64,000 nt of DNA from contig NZ_JBBMEJ010000008.1 of NCBI RefSeq assembly GCF_040096615.1, positions 62,001 through 126,000 on the forward strand, read 5' to 3'. The notes beneath the pieces are model-generated. The model was not told where the DNA came from. It ran no database searches and saw only the letters and a list, made by a program, of their open reading frames with translations. Positions 1-7,050 of the stretch are shown piece by piece. Made by a program: the position numbers and the translations under genes. Each line of letters opens with the position of its first letter. The first letter of the stretch is position 1. The DNA is from Blautia_A aquisgranensis. Its GTDB lineage: Bacteria > Bacillota > Clostridia > Lachnospirales > Lachnospiraceae.

Positions 1-471
1 AGAAATATTCTCGTCGTGATCACCGATCTCAGCCTTTGTGGATGGTGTGTAGATTGGCTCAGGCAGCTTGTCGGATTCCTTCAGTCCCTCCGGAAGTTTG
101 ATGCCACAGACAGTACCGTTCTCCTTGTAGCTTGCCCAGCCGCTTCCTGTGATGTATCCACGGACGATACATTCGATTGGCAGCATGTTCAGCTTACGGC
201 ACATCATGGATTTTCCTTCGAATTTCTCCTGCTGGAAAAACTCCGGCATGTCCTTTGTATCTACAGAAATCATATGGTTAGGAAGAATGTCCTCTGTCAT
301 GTCAAACCAGAATTTGGACATCTGTGTCAGTACTGCACCTTTCTTTGTAACTTCGTTATTCAGAATTACGTCAAAGCAGCTGATACGGTCTGTTGCAACC
401 ATAATCAAGCTGTCGCCGTTGTCATAGATCTCACGTACTTTACCTTCTTTGATTGGTTTTAATTCCTGCAT
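1..471 (-). CDS. purC: SAICAR synthetase, 5' part (cut by window edge)
   Basis: Phosphoribosylaminoimidazole-succinocarboxamide synthase, the cytoplasmic purine-pathway enzyme that joins CAIR and aspartate using ATP. The reverse strand from 471 reads MQELKPIKEGKVREIY, then TDRISCFDV, then ECIVRGYITGSGW, which are characteristic N-terminal and mid-protein PurC segments. 157 codons are open to base 1, so about the last third of a usual 235-residue protein is outside the window. The ATG at 471 is preceded by a GAGGTG ribosome site about 8 bases away. Family assignment is secure; the remainder cannot be seen. Confidence 0.95.
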   Translation of the reverse strand, partial: MQELKPIKEGKVREIYDNGDSLIMVATDRISCFDVILNNEVTKKGAVLTQMSKFWFDMTEDILPNHMISVDTKDMPEFFQQEKFEGKSMMCRKLNMLPIECIVRGYITGSGWASYKENGTVCGIKLPEGLKESDKLPEPIYTPSTKAEIGDHDENIS

Positions 472-596
472 GTTTTCACACCTCATCATTCGGTTTTTGT
501 TTTGTTTGTTTTCGACACAATTACGGTATCACCAATCCGGTCTCTCTGTCAAGGCGCCAGGCCCTCTCCAGTCATAAGTATTCGTTAAGAGATCAT

Positions 597-2117
597 TCAT
601 ATTTCTAATAGTGTTTTACATTCCTCCTGAAGTTTCTTCTCCTGCTTCCGGTAAAGAAGCTTCTCACTGCAGGCAAAATACGGTTCGCAGCCATACTCCC
701 GGATAAAAGCCCCTGCATGGCTGTTTCTTGTCAGCCCGGTCACAAAAAGCACCGTCTCCTGACCGTCCCCGAAGCAATCCTTCATAAACGCAAACGCCCG
801 GTCAAGCTCTCCTTTTACCTGTTCTGCCACTTTTTTACGTCTGGCTGTCATTTCGCCGAACAACTCCCGTATCCGTTCAAAACCATCCTCCGCATCTGTA
901 ATATGCTCCTTCCGAAGCGTAAGACTGTATTCCTCCAGCATACGGATCGCCAGCTCCTCCTGCGTCTGCTGCTCTACAGTCAGAAGCTCTGCCTCCAGCC
1001 GCACCGCAAGGCTCTTTTTCTTCACATCAATAAATTCTTCCAGGGCAGTGATCTCTTTCTTATCGCTCAGAAATGCTTTCAGATGTAGAAGCTCCTGGTA
1101 GACCACTTCCGTCTCTTTATCAAGCTTTTCGTATGAAAGAAAACTGCTGTTCAGTCCGTCAAGCAGAAGTCCGGTTACGAGAAAGCGTTCCTCAAACGAT
1201 GCCTCCCTTGCCATTTTTTCCCGCTCCCCGCGCTCATCCTCCGGCATAGTCCCATCCAGCAGCCTGTCAAGCCCATAGTCCGTTCCGTACTTCCGGTACA
1301 GCTGATAGCTGGCAAAAAAGCTCCTGGCGATCTCATCCCTGCACAAATATTCCCCGATCAGATTCTCCGTGATTTCAACGCCAAGCTCTTCATAAGCTTT
1401 TAGGATTTCCGAAAGATCCTCCCAGCCTCTCGCAGTCACGAAAAATTTTCCCTCGGCAGTATTTTCCACAGAATAAAAATGCTCTTTTTTCATGCCAAGA
1501 TATGACAGGATCGCACCATGAATCCCTTTTTTCCAGGCATATTCCATCCATACATCCAGATCAGCCTCCAGATCCATGCGCCGCACACGGTCCAGCGTCA
1601 CAATATCAAATTCCCGGACAGATTTATTGTATTCCGGCGGATTTCCCGCTGCCGCGATCAGCCATCCTTCCGGAACACTGTGACTTCCAAAGGTCTTGTT
1701 CTGCAGAAACTGCAGCATCGTAGGCGCAAGCGTCTCCGACACACAGTTGATCTCATCAATAAAAAGAATTCCCTCTTTCTTTCCGCTGTGCTCTATACAG
1801 TCATATACAGAAGCTATGATCTCACTTAAAGTATACTCTGTGATGCTGACCTCTTTTCTGTTGTAGCAGCGCGTCACGATACGCGGCAGTCCAACCGCGC
1901 TCTGCCTTGTGTGATGAGTGATCGTATAAGCCACAAGACCCACGTTGCATTCTTCTGCCACCTGTTCCATGATCGCAGTTTTTCCGATTCCGGGAGGTCC
2001 CATGAGAAGGACAGGACGCTGTCTCAGTCTTGGGAATGTATAACGCCCATGAGCATCTTTTTTGTTGTATGCCAGCAAGGTATGCCGTATCTCTTCTTTC
2101 GCTTCTTTTATGTTCAT
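597..2117 (-). CDS. MoxR-like AAA+ ATPase
   Basis: AAA+ ATPase of the MoxR type, a family that usually works as a chaperone-like partner of a VWA-domain protein. Walker A is visible as GPPGIGKTA near residue 41 and Walker B as ILFIDEIN near residue 130, followed by an arginine-containing sensor region (NPPEYN). The C-terminal 200 residues are charged and helical. An upstream in-frame start exists at 2165, but the ATG at 2117 overlaps the stop codon of the VWA gene as ATGA, which implies translational coupling, so I use 2117. Length is about 506 residues. The substrate is unknown. Confidence 0.85.
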   Translation of the reverse strand: MNIKEAKEEIRHTLLAYNKKDAHGRYTFPRLRQRPVLLMGPPGIGKTAIMEQVAEECNVGLVAYTITHHTRQSAVGLPRIVTRCYNRKEVSITEYTLSEIIASVYDCIEHSGKKEGILFIDEINCVSETLAPTMLQFLQNKTFGSHSVPEGWLIAAAGNPPEYNKSVREFDIVTLDRVRRMDLEADLDVWMEYAWKKGIHGAILSYLGMKKEHFYSVENTAEGKFFVTARGWEDLSEILKAYEELGVEITENLIGEYLCRDEIARSFFASYQLYRKYGTDYGLDRLLDGTMPEDERGEREKMAREASFEERFLVTGLLLDGLNSSFLSYEKLDKETEVVYQELLHLKAFLSDKKEITALEEFIDVKKKSLAVRLEAELLTVEQQTQEELAIRMLEEYSLTLRKEHITDAEDGFERIRELFGEMTARRKKVAEQVKGELDRAFAFMKDCFGDGQETVLFVTGLTRNSHAGAFIREYGCEPYFACSEKLLYRKQEKKLQEECKTLLEI

Positions 2118-3394
2118 CGTCTTCGTTCCGCTCCTTCCTGCTCTGCCACAAGCCGGATCGCCCAAGGCGGAACAAGTTCCATTTTTTCTGTTTTATGCAA
2201 AAATACAAAAGCTGTCTCATAATCCGGCTTCACAGCTGGATAAATCCCGTCTCCATCTGTAAAATAGATCAGTGCCTTTAAATGGTGGATTTCTTTTTTC
2301 ACCTGCTGCTCCCTCACATACCGGAACACCGGCCGGAAATCCGTTCCGCCACGCCCCTGGATCACGATATTACGGCTGTATTCCTTCCATTCTTCCTCCG
2401 AATGGATTACTTTCACATCCTGCACGCAGCAGTCACACTGAATAAGATACACCTTCATCTTATGAAAAAAATTCTCTTTCTCACTTAAGATCGAATAGGT
2501 TTCTCCAAGAAATCGCCGCACCGTCTCCCCGTCACAGGAACCGGAGGTATCAATGGCGATCACAAGCTCCTCAAGCCGGTTCACTTCTTTATATTCCAGC
2601 GGCTCGATCAGCGGAAGATTTCCATAGTGTTCCATTCCGTAATTATAAAAAATATAATCAAAGCTTTCTATGTCCAGCTCCACTTCCTCACGCAGCACGG
2701 AAAACTGCCGGAGAAACTTCTTATAATCGTACCTTCCTGATTTTATGGTACCGGTCTCCTCGCTCTGGTCCCCTTCCTTCATTCCCCGCCGTTTCCGGTG
2801 ATCCTGCCTGTTTGCAGCTGTATAGGAAAGAAGACGGTTCCATTTCTCTTTTGTCTTTTTTCCCATTTCTCCTGTGCAGGCGTCCCAGAGTGTGTGGTCA
2901 TCAAAATGAAAAGCTGACTCCATCTCCTCCAGACGGAACGGAAAGCTCTCTGTTTTCAGCTTATGGTAAATCTTTTCTGCGGAATCCACCTGACTTCCAA
3001 GTGCTTTGAGAGTCTTTCTTTTTATCTCATTTTCTTCGGTTTTCAGAACCGTGATCTTCTCCCTGGTGATGATCTGCTCCACTGCAATATCACAGGCCAG
3101 ATTCCACAGACGCCGGTCTTCACTGTTCTCGCGGAAAATATGCAGATACAGACAGTGAAGCAGCATATGCAGATATCCTCTTCGCACAGCTTCCGGCTTT
3201 TTCACATAAAGCTCCATAAGATATTGTGGTGAAAAAAGAAAGGCTTCTCCGTCTGTACCGATGGTTCTTGTTTTATCCGAAGCTTCTCCATGAATACATG
3301 CAAAGGCACCATCCAGATATGGAAAATAGTAGTACAACTCGTTCCTGATATTTTCCAGAATATGTACTCCCAGTTCTTCCTGTTTCCGATCCAC
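2114..3394 (-). CDS. VWA-domain protein (DUF2201/CoxE-like)
   Basis: Predicted metal-binding VWA protein, the usual partner of MoxR ATPases. The C-terminal VWA domain carries the MIDAS signature DTSGS (VIAIDTSGSCDGE) and a later FTDGDG segment; the N-terminal half resembles the DUF2201 metallopeptidase-like region. An in-frame GTG at 3427 would overlap the preceding stop codon, but a GTG at 3394 has a strong AAGGAGG eight bases upstream and is the better start (426 residues). No signal peptide is seen, so a cytoplasmic complex with the ATPase is likely. The cellular target is not inferable. Confidence 0.82.
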   Translation of the reverse strand: MDRKQEELGVHILENIRNELYYYFPYLDGAFACIHGEASDKTRTIGTDGEAFLFSPQYLMELYVKKPEAVRRGYLHMLLHCLYLHIFRENSEDRRLWNLACDIAVEQIITREKITVLKTEENEIKRKTLKALGSQVDSAEKIYHKLKTESFPFRLEEMESAFHFDDHTLWDACTGEMGKKTKEKWNRLLSYTAANRQDHRKRRGMKEGDQSEETGTIKSGRYDYKKFLRQFSVLREEVELDIESFDYIFYNYGMEHYGNLPLIEPLEYKEVNRLEELVIAIDTSGSCDGETVRRFLGETYSILSEKENFFHKMKVYLIQCDCCVQDVKVIHSEEEWKEYSRNIVIQGRGGTDFRPVFRYVREQQVKKEIHHLKALIYFTDGDGIYPAVKPDYETAFVFLHKTEKMELVPPWAIRLVAEQEGAERRR

Positions 3395-3423
3395 GGGATG
3401 CGCCTCCTTTCGAACCACATTTC

Positions 3424-3855
3424 TCACAGTTCAAATTTCTTCTCTTTAAATCCGTAGTTTTCTTTTTTTAAATGAAGAAGTCCCATCAGTGCCGCAGGTT
3501 TTCGCCATTCCTCGGCGAGCTTTAGAAACCCCTCCAGCTCCCGCTCGCCGAACCACTCATTTTCATAAAGCTTCTCGATCTTTTCCCAGTCATCCTCCAG
3601 GATCAGGCGTTCCACTGCCGGCCGTATCCGCTTCTTAAGGTAAGCGCCGTAGTCCTCCCGCTCTTCCTCTGTCACCTCTTCTGCCAGAAAATATCCACGC
3701 AATGCAACAGCCAGGCGAAGCGGCTCCTGCTTGGTACTTCCAAACTTCCGGTAAAGATGTTCCGCTTCCGTCTTTGCATCTTCGTTCTCCGCCCTCATTT
3801 CAAGGGCATTCGCAGCAACTTCCACATCCTTCTGAAAACGGCTCAGTTCTGTCAT
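3424..3855 (-). CDS. Small helical protein, first gene of the MoxR-VWA operon
   Basis: A 143-residue acidic, helix-rich protein that I do not recognise. It has no membrane segment, signal peptide or known motif. The ATG at 3855 (MTELSRF) has GGAGG seven bases upstream, better than the alternative at 3885. It sits just upstream of the VWA and MoxR-like genes in the same direction, so it is probably a third component or adaptor of that complex. That role is inference from position only. Confidence 0.7.
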   Translation of the reverse strand: MTELSRFQKDVEVAANALEMRAENEDAKTEAEHLYRKFGSTKQEPLRLAVALRGYFLAEEVTEEEREDYGAYLKKRIRPAVERLILEDDWEKIEKLYENEWFGERELEGFLKLAEEWRKPAALMGLLHLKKENYGFKEKKFEL

Positions 3856-3940
3856 ATAGATCCCTCCTGTCTGATGTCTGTTCACGGCATTTTTTATACC
3901 TTTATCATATCACGAAGAGGGCTATTTCACCATTACTTTC

Positions 3941-4597
3941 TCAGATTCCTTTCTTATAAAGAATAAAAGAATAGACCATCGGGATCAGCACACATACCGC
4001 CACAATGATCAGCAGCAGATTTATACTCAGGATCAGAGAATTCGCCAGAAAAAGAACGCCTCCCAGAATAATCGTCCAGCCCGCCAGACGGTTAGTTCTG
4101 TTCCAGTTCTCCTCACTGTTCAGTGTCCAGGAAAGTTTGATTCCTATTGTATAATTCTGTTTCACCTTGTGGATATAATTTCCCAGAAAGATAAACATAA
4201 GCCCAACCAGTATATTTATCACCATTCCCACATTTACATCCATTCCCAGTGCTACCCCGTAGATCGACATACAGCAGACCACTGACACGATCGGTACCAG
4301 CCACAGGATCATATTAAAAATACGCTTACCGATATTTCTTCGTTTCGGATCATTCGCTGTAGCAATCACGCAGAACAGATGCACCAGAAGCAGCAGAAAC
4401 GGAATTCCGAACACGGCCATAGGTTTGCTGCTCCAGCCATTCGCCAGATTATGCGTGTCAAAATGTGTGGCAATCTTTTCCGGCAGACGGTTCCAGAGGA
4501 GAACTCCTGCCAGTGACGGCGACAGTGTAAGAAGGCATCCTGAGATCAGTGATGTCTTATATTCCTTTAAAAATTCTTTTCTTTCCTCATTCTTCAT
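3941..4597 (-). CDS. SdpI/DUF1648 family membrane protein
   Basis: Integral membrane protein with a DUF1648 start (RLPEKIATHFDTHNLANGW near residues 33-52) and an SdpI-type C-terminal part; about six hydrophobic segments in 218 residues. In Bacillus subtilis SdpI is the immunity protein against the SdpC toxin and also recruits the repressor SdpR to the membrane. It overlaps the ArsR-type gene upstream by 11 bases, reproducing the sdpR-sdpI arrangement. No SdpA/B/C toxin genes are present nearby, so immunity function is unproven. Confidence 0.85.
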   Translation of the reverse strand: MKNEERKEFLKEYKTSLISGCLLTLSPSLAGVLLWNRLPEKIATHFDTHNLANGWSSKPMAVFGIPFLLLLVHLFCVIATANDPKRRNIGKRIFNMILWLVPIVSVVCCMSIYGVALGMDVNVGMVINILVGLMFIFLGNYIHKVKQNYTIGIKLSWTLNSEENWNRTNRLAGWTIILGGVLFLANSLILSINLLLIIVAVCVLIPMVYSFILYKKGI

Positions 4598-4865
4598 GTT
4601 TATTTTCTCCTTTCAGGTCGCTGAGCCACAGAAGCAGTTCTTCTACCACCGTAGTATTCAGCTCATAATACACAAAATTCTTCACCTTCGTCTCCCACAC
4701 CAGATCCGCTTTCTTAAGAATCTTCAGATGATAGGATATGGTCGCTCCCGTCATGTCAAAATGTCCGCCGATCTCACCGGCCGACATTTTCCCATTCTTT
4801 AAAAGCTGCAGGATTTCCCTTCGCACAGGATCCGAAAGCGCCTTGAAGGTTTCCGCAAAAGCCAT
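4587..4865 (-). CDS. ArsR-family repressor, SdpR-like
   Basis: 92-residue winged-helix repressor. The recognition region is GEIGGHFDMTGATISYHLKI, followed by a wing and an acidic tail; the opening FKALSDPVRREILQLL is typical of ArsR/SdpR proteins. No CxC metal-binding motif is present, so this is not a metal sensor. It overlaps the SdpI-like gene by 11 bases and is translated first. Two identical-arm inverted repeats frame its promoter (see 4914-4991), consistent with autoregulation. Assignment to the SdpR subgroup rests on sequence plus gene order. Confidence 0.88.
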   Translation of the reverse strand: MAFAETFKALSDPVRREILQLLKNGKMSAGEIGGHFDMTGATISYHLKILKKADLVWETKVKNFVYYELNTTVVEELLLWLSDLKGENKHEE

Positions 4866-4913
4866 TGCTGCCTCCCTTCCGAACGGGTATCTACGCTCCG
4901 TTCTTTTTTATAA

Positions 4914-4935
4914 TATTTAGAAATATTTCTAAATA
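4914..4935. promoter_or_regulatory. Putative SdpR-like operator O1
   Basis: A perfect 22-bp palindrome, TATTTAGA-N6-TCTAAATA. It lies just downstream of the -10 box and over the expected transcription start of the repressor gene. The same arms and spacing recur at 4970-4991. Confidence 0.75.
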
Positions 4936-4936
4936 G

Positions 4937-4965
4937 AATATATATTTTTCTCATTCATAAGTCAA
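4937..4965 (-). promoter_or_regulatory. Promoter of the SdpR/SdpI-like operon
   Basis: TTGACT at 4965-4960 and TATATT at 4942-4937 on the minus strand, 17-bp spacing. It fits exactly between the two inverted repeats. Confidence 0.75.
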
Positions 4966-4969
4966 CAGG

Positions 4970-4991
4970 TATTTAGATTTTTTTCTAAATA
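4970..4991. promoter_or_regulatory. Putative SdpR-like operator O2
   Basis: Inverted repeat with the same arms as O1, TATTTAGA-N6-TCTAAATA, directly upstream of the -35 box. Centre-to-centre distance to O1 is 56 bp. Confidence 0.72.
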
Positions 4992-5026
4992 GTTACATTT
5001 GTCATATACAAAAATATTCGAGTGCA

Positions 5027-5076
5027 TAAAAAAACGAGGATATCTTTCATCGCCTCTGCGACCTTATGATATCCTC
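5027..5076 (-). terminator. Terminator of the HPr-like gene
   Basis: Stem GAGGATATC / GATATCCTC (5036-5044 with 5068-5076), with an inner TCGC-AGAG-GCGA hairpin and a U-rich tail on the minus strand. Confidence 0.7.
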
Positions 5077-5119
5077 ATTCTACTTTGAGCCGTCATATTC
5101 TGTTTTCCTCTCTGCAAAA

Positions 5120-5350
5120 CTATCTCATGCAAAAATCAAGTCTGGATGTAATCTCAGGTGCAAGCTCCGGCACATGTGCACAAAATTCCATTTCTCTTCC
5201 AAGCCCAATGGATGCAACTCCGAGAATCGATTTTCCGTTTACGGTTCTGTGCCCTCTCTTTAAATCCACAGCAAATGGAAAACGCTCTGTCACGTCGAGA
5301 AAACGATTCACTTCATCCATGGTTTCAAACTGTACTTTTCTCACTGTCAT
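5120..5350 (-). CDS. HPr-like protein lacking the active-site histidine
   Basis: 76-residue protein of the HPr fold. The Ser46 region is recognisable as GKSILGVASIGLG (residues 39-51), but nothing corresponds to the His15 segment (GxHARPA) of PTS phosphocarriers. By analogy with Crh it could be a regulatory HPr relative rather than a phosphotransfer protein; unlike Crh, only Ser46-type regulation can be suggested and only from sequence. Start ATG 5350 with GGCGGAG upstream. It stands alone between the Sdp-like pair and pfk. Confidence 0.72.
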   Translation of the reverse strand: MTVRKVQFETMDEVNRFLDVTERFPFAVDLKRGHRTVNGKSILGVASIGLGREMEFCAHVPELAPEITSRLDFCMR

Positions 5351-5471
5351 TAATTCTCCGCCTCCTTTTTTCTATCTTTACTATTATTTTACTATGAAAT
5401 ATCCATTTGTACAGAGTAAATTTTTATGAAAAAAGGTGGAATTTTTGGATGTTATCCTCGCGTATTTCTGG

Positions 5472-5477
5472 TACAAT
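5472..5477 (+). promoter_or_regulatory. Extended -10 element upstream of pfk
   Basis: TGGTACAAT (extended -10 with TACAAT at 5472-5477), 30 bases before the start codon; no good -35 box is seen. The same element precedes the aldo/keto reductase gene near 63.57 kb. Confidence 0.5.
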
Positions 5478-5507
5478 ATAAAAAAACAACACTCAGGAGG
5501 TATCAAA

Positions 5508-6734
5508 ATGTCAAAAAAGAACCTTATCGCAGGACAGTCCGGCGGACCGACCGCAGCGATCAACAGCAGTCTTTACGGTGTGGTATCCGAAGCACTTAGG
5601 CACACAGACGAAATCGACCACGTTTATGGCATGGTCAACGGCATCGAGGGATTTTTAAACGGAACCATCCTTGATTTCAAGGAAACACTTCCGGGAGATC
5701 AGCTTCAGGCACTGACCTGGACACCCGGTGCCTACCTTGGTTCCTGCCGCTACAAGCTCCCCGAATCTCTGGAAGATCCGGTTTATCCTGAACTTTTCCG
5801 CAAGTTTGAAGAGATGAACATCGGCTGGTTCTTCTATATCGGTGGCAACGATTCCATGGATACTGTCAGCAAGCTTTCCCGCTATGCCGAGAAGATCGGA
5901 AGTGATATCCGTATCCTGGGTGAACCGAAAACCATTGATAATGACCTGGTAAATACCGATCACACACCGGGCTTCGGAAGCGCTGCACGCTACGTAGCTT
6001 CCACTGTCCGTGAAATCACTCTGGACGCCTGTGTCTACGAAAAAAAATCTGTCACCATCATTGAGATCATGGGACGTCATGCAGGCTGGCTTACAGGTGC
6101 TGCTGCCCTGGCCCGCAAATACACCGGAGATAATCCCCTTCTCATCTATCTTCCGGAAACAGATTTCGATGTAGAGGAATTTCTTCAGAAAGTAAATGCC
6201 GCCTTCGAGAAAAACTGCAACGTTGTTGTCTGTGTGTCCGAAGGAATCCACGATAAAGACGGCACCTTCATCTGTGAATATGACAGTGCCGCAGGAACGG
6301 ATGCTTTTGGTCACAAGATGCTTGCAGGCTGTGGCAAATACCTGGAGAATCTTGTCCGCAGCCGTCTTGGTGTCAAGGCACGTTCTGTTGAGCTCAACGT
6401 CAGTCAGCGCTGTTCCGCCTCCATGCTCTCCGAGACAGACCAGCAGGAAGCAATCCTCGCCGGTGAATTCGGCGTTCAGGCTGCTCTCTCCGGCGAAACT
6501 GGAAAGATGATCGCCTTCAGTCGTTTAAGCGACTCTCCTTATTCCATGAAATGCACCCTGGAGGATGTCAATCTCATCTGCAACGAAGAAAAAACCGTGC
6601 CAGTTGACTGGATCACAGCCGACGGCTCCGACGTTACAGAAGACTTCATCCGCTATGCACGTCCTCTGATCCAGGGAACAGTGGAAGTTCCGGTCGGTGA
6701 AGACGGACTTCCGGCGTTTGTATACCGAAAATAA
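5508..6734 (+). CDS. pfp: PPi-dependent 6-phosphofructokinase
   Basis: Phosphorylates fructose 6-phosphate in glycolysis. Two residues point to pyrophosphate rather than ATP as donor: Asp in GGNDS (residue 115, the position of Gly104 in E. coli PfkA) and Lys in PKTIDND (residue 141, the position of Gly124). MGRHAGWL is the conserved substrate-binding segment. The start is the ATG at 5508 with AGGAGG upstream; the longer open frame from 5436 includes promoter sequence. Length is 408 residues, normal for this PFK group. Substrate preference is from established family rules, not measured. Confidence 0.9.
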   Translation: MSKKNLIAGQSGGPTAAINSSLYGVVSEALRHTDEIDHVYGMVNGIEGFLNGTILDFKETLPGDQLQALTWTPGAYLGSCRYKLPESLEDPVYPELFRKFEEMNIGWFFYIGGNDSMDTVSKLSRYAEKIGSDIRILGEPKTIDNDLVNTDHTPGFGSAARYVASTVREITLDACVYEKKSVTIIEIMGRHAGWLTGAAALARKYTGDNPLLIYLPETDFDVEEFLQKVNAAFEKNCNVVVCVSEGIHDKDGTFICEYDSAAGTDAFGHKMLAGCGKYLENLVRSRLGVKARSVELNVSQRCSASMLSETDQQEAILAGEFGVQAALSGETGKMIAFSRLSDSPYSMKCTLEDVNLICNEEKTVPVDWITADGSDVTEDFIRYARPLIQGTVEVPVGEDGLPAFVYRK

Positions 6735-6752
6735 TTCTCATGGAGGTTCAAA

Positions 6753-6962
6753 ATGAAAGCACATAAATATTGGTCACTCGGTGCACTTTTTACCATGCTG
6801 GGAGCATTTTACACCGGTTACAAGAATATGAGATCAGCCCATAAATATTTTGCCTTAAGTTCACTGCTCTGTATGATCATGTCAATCTACTCCGGTCATA
6901 AAATGATTTCAGGAAAATCCAAGCACACCAAAGCATCTGCTTCTGAAGATAACGCAGAATAA
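6753..6962 (+). CDS. Small two-helix membrane protein
   Basis: 69-residue protein with two hydrophobic segments (about residues 8-22 and 32-48) and a polar, Lys/Ser-rich tail. GGAGG lies 7 bases before the ATG, 18 bases after the pfk stop codon, so it is cotranscribed with pfk. I do not recognise a function. The repeated pattern HKYW...YTGYK and HKYF...YSGHK suggests an internal duplication of one helix unit. Confidence 0.75.
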   Translation: MKAHKYWSLGALFTMLGAFYTGYKNMRSAHKYFALSSLLCMIMSIYSGHKMISGKSKHTKASASEDNAE

Positions 6963-6996
6963 TTTACACAGCAGTAAAGATATTTTTTCATATATG

Positions 6997-7037
6997 ATGC
7001 CTGGCAGAAACAATTCTTCCGCCAGGCATGTTTTTTA
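6997..7037 (+). terminator. Terminator of the pfk operon
   Basis: Perfect 9-bp stem ATGCCTGGC / GCCAGGCAT (6997-7005 with 7021-7029) followed by GTTTTTT. T-rich sequence is also present on the other side, so it may serve the protease gene as well. Confidence 0.85.
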
Positions 7038-7050
7038 TATCCATAAATTT

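Noticed and set aside
5445..5477. TTGGAT as -35 box of pfk
   Set aside because: The spacing to TACAAT is 21 bp, too long for a standard promoter; the extended -10 reading is preferred.
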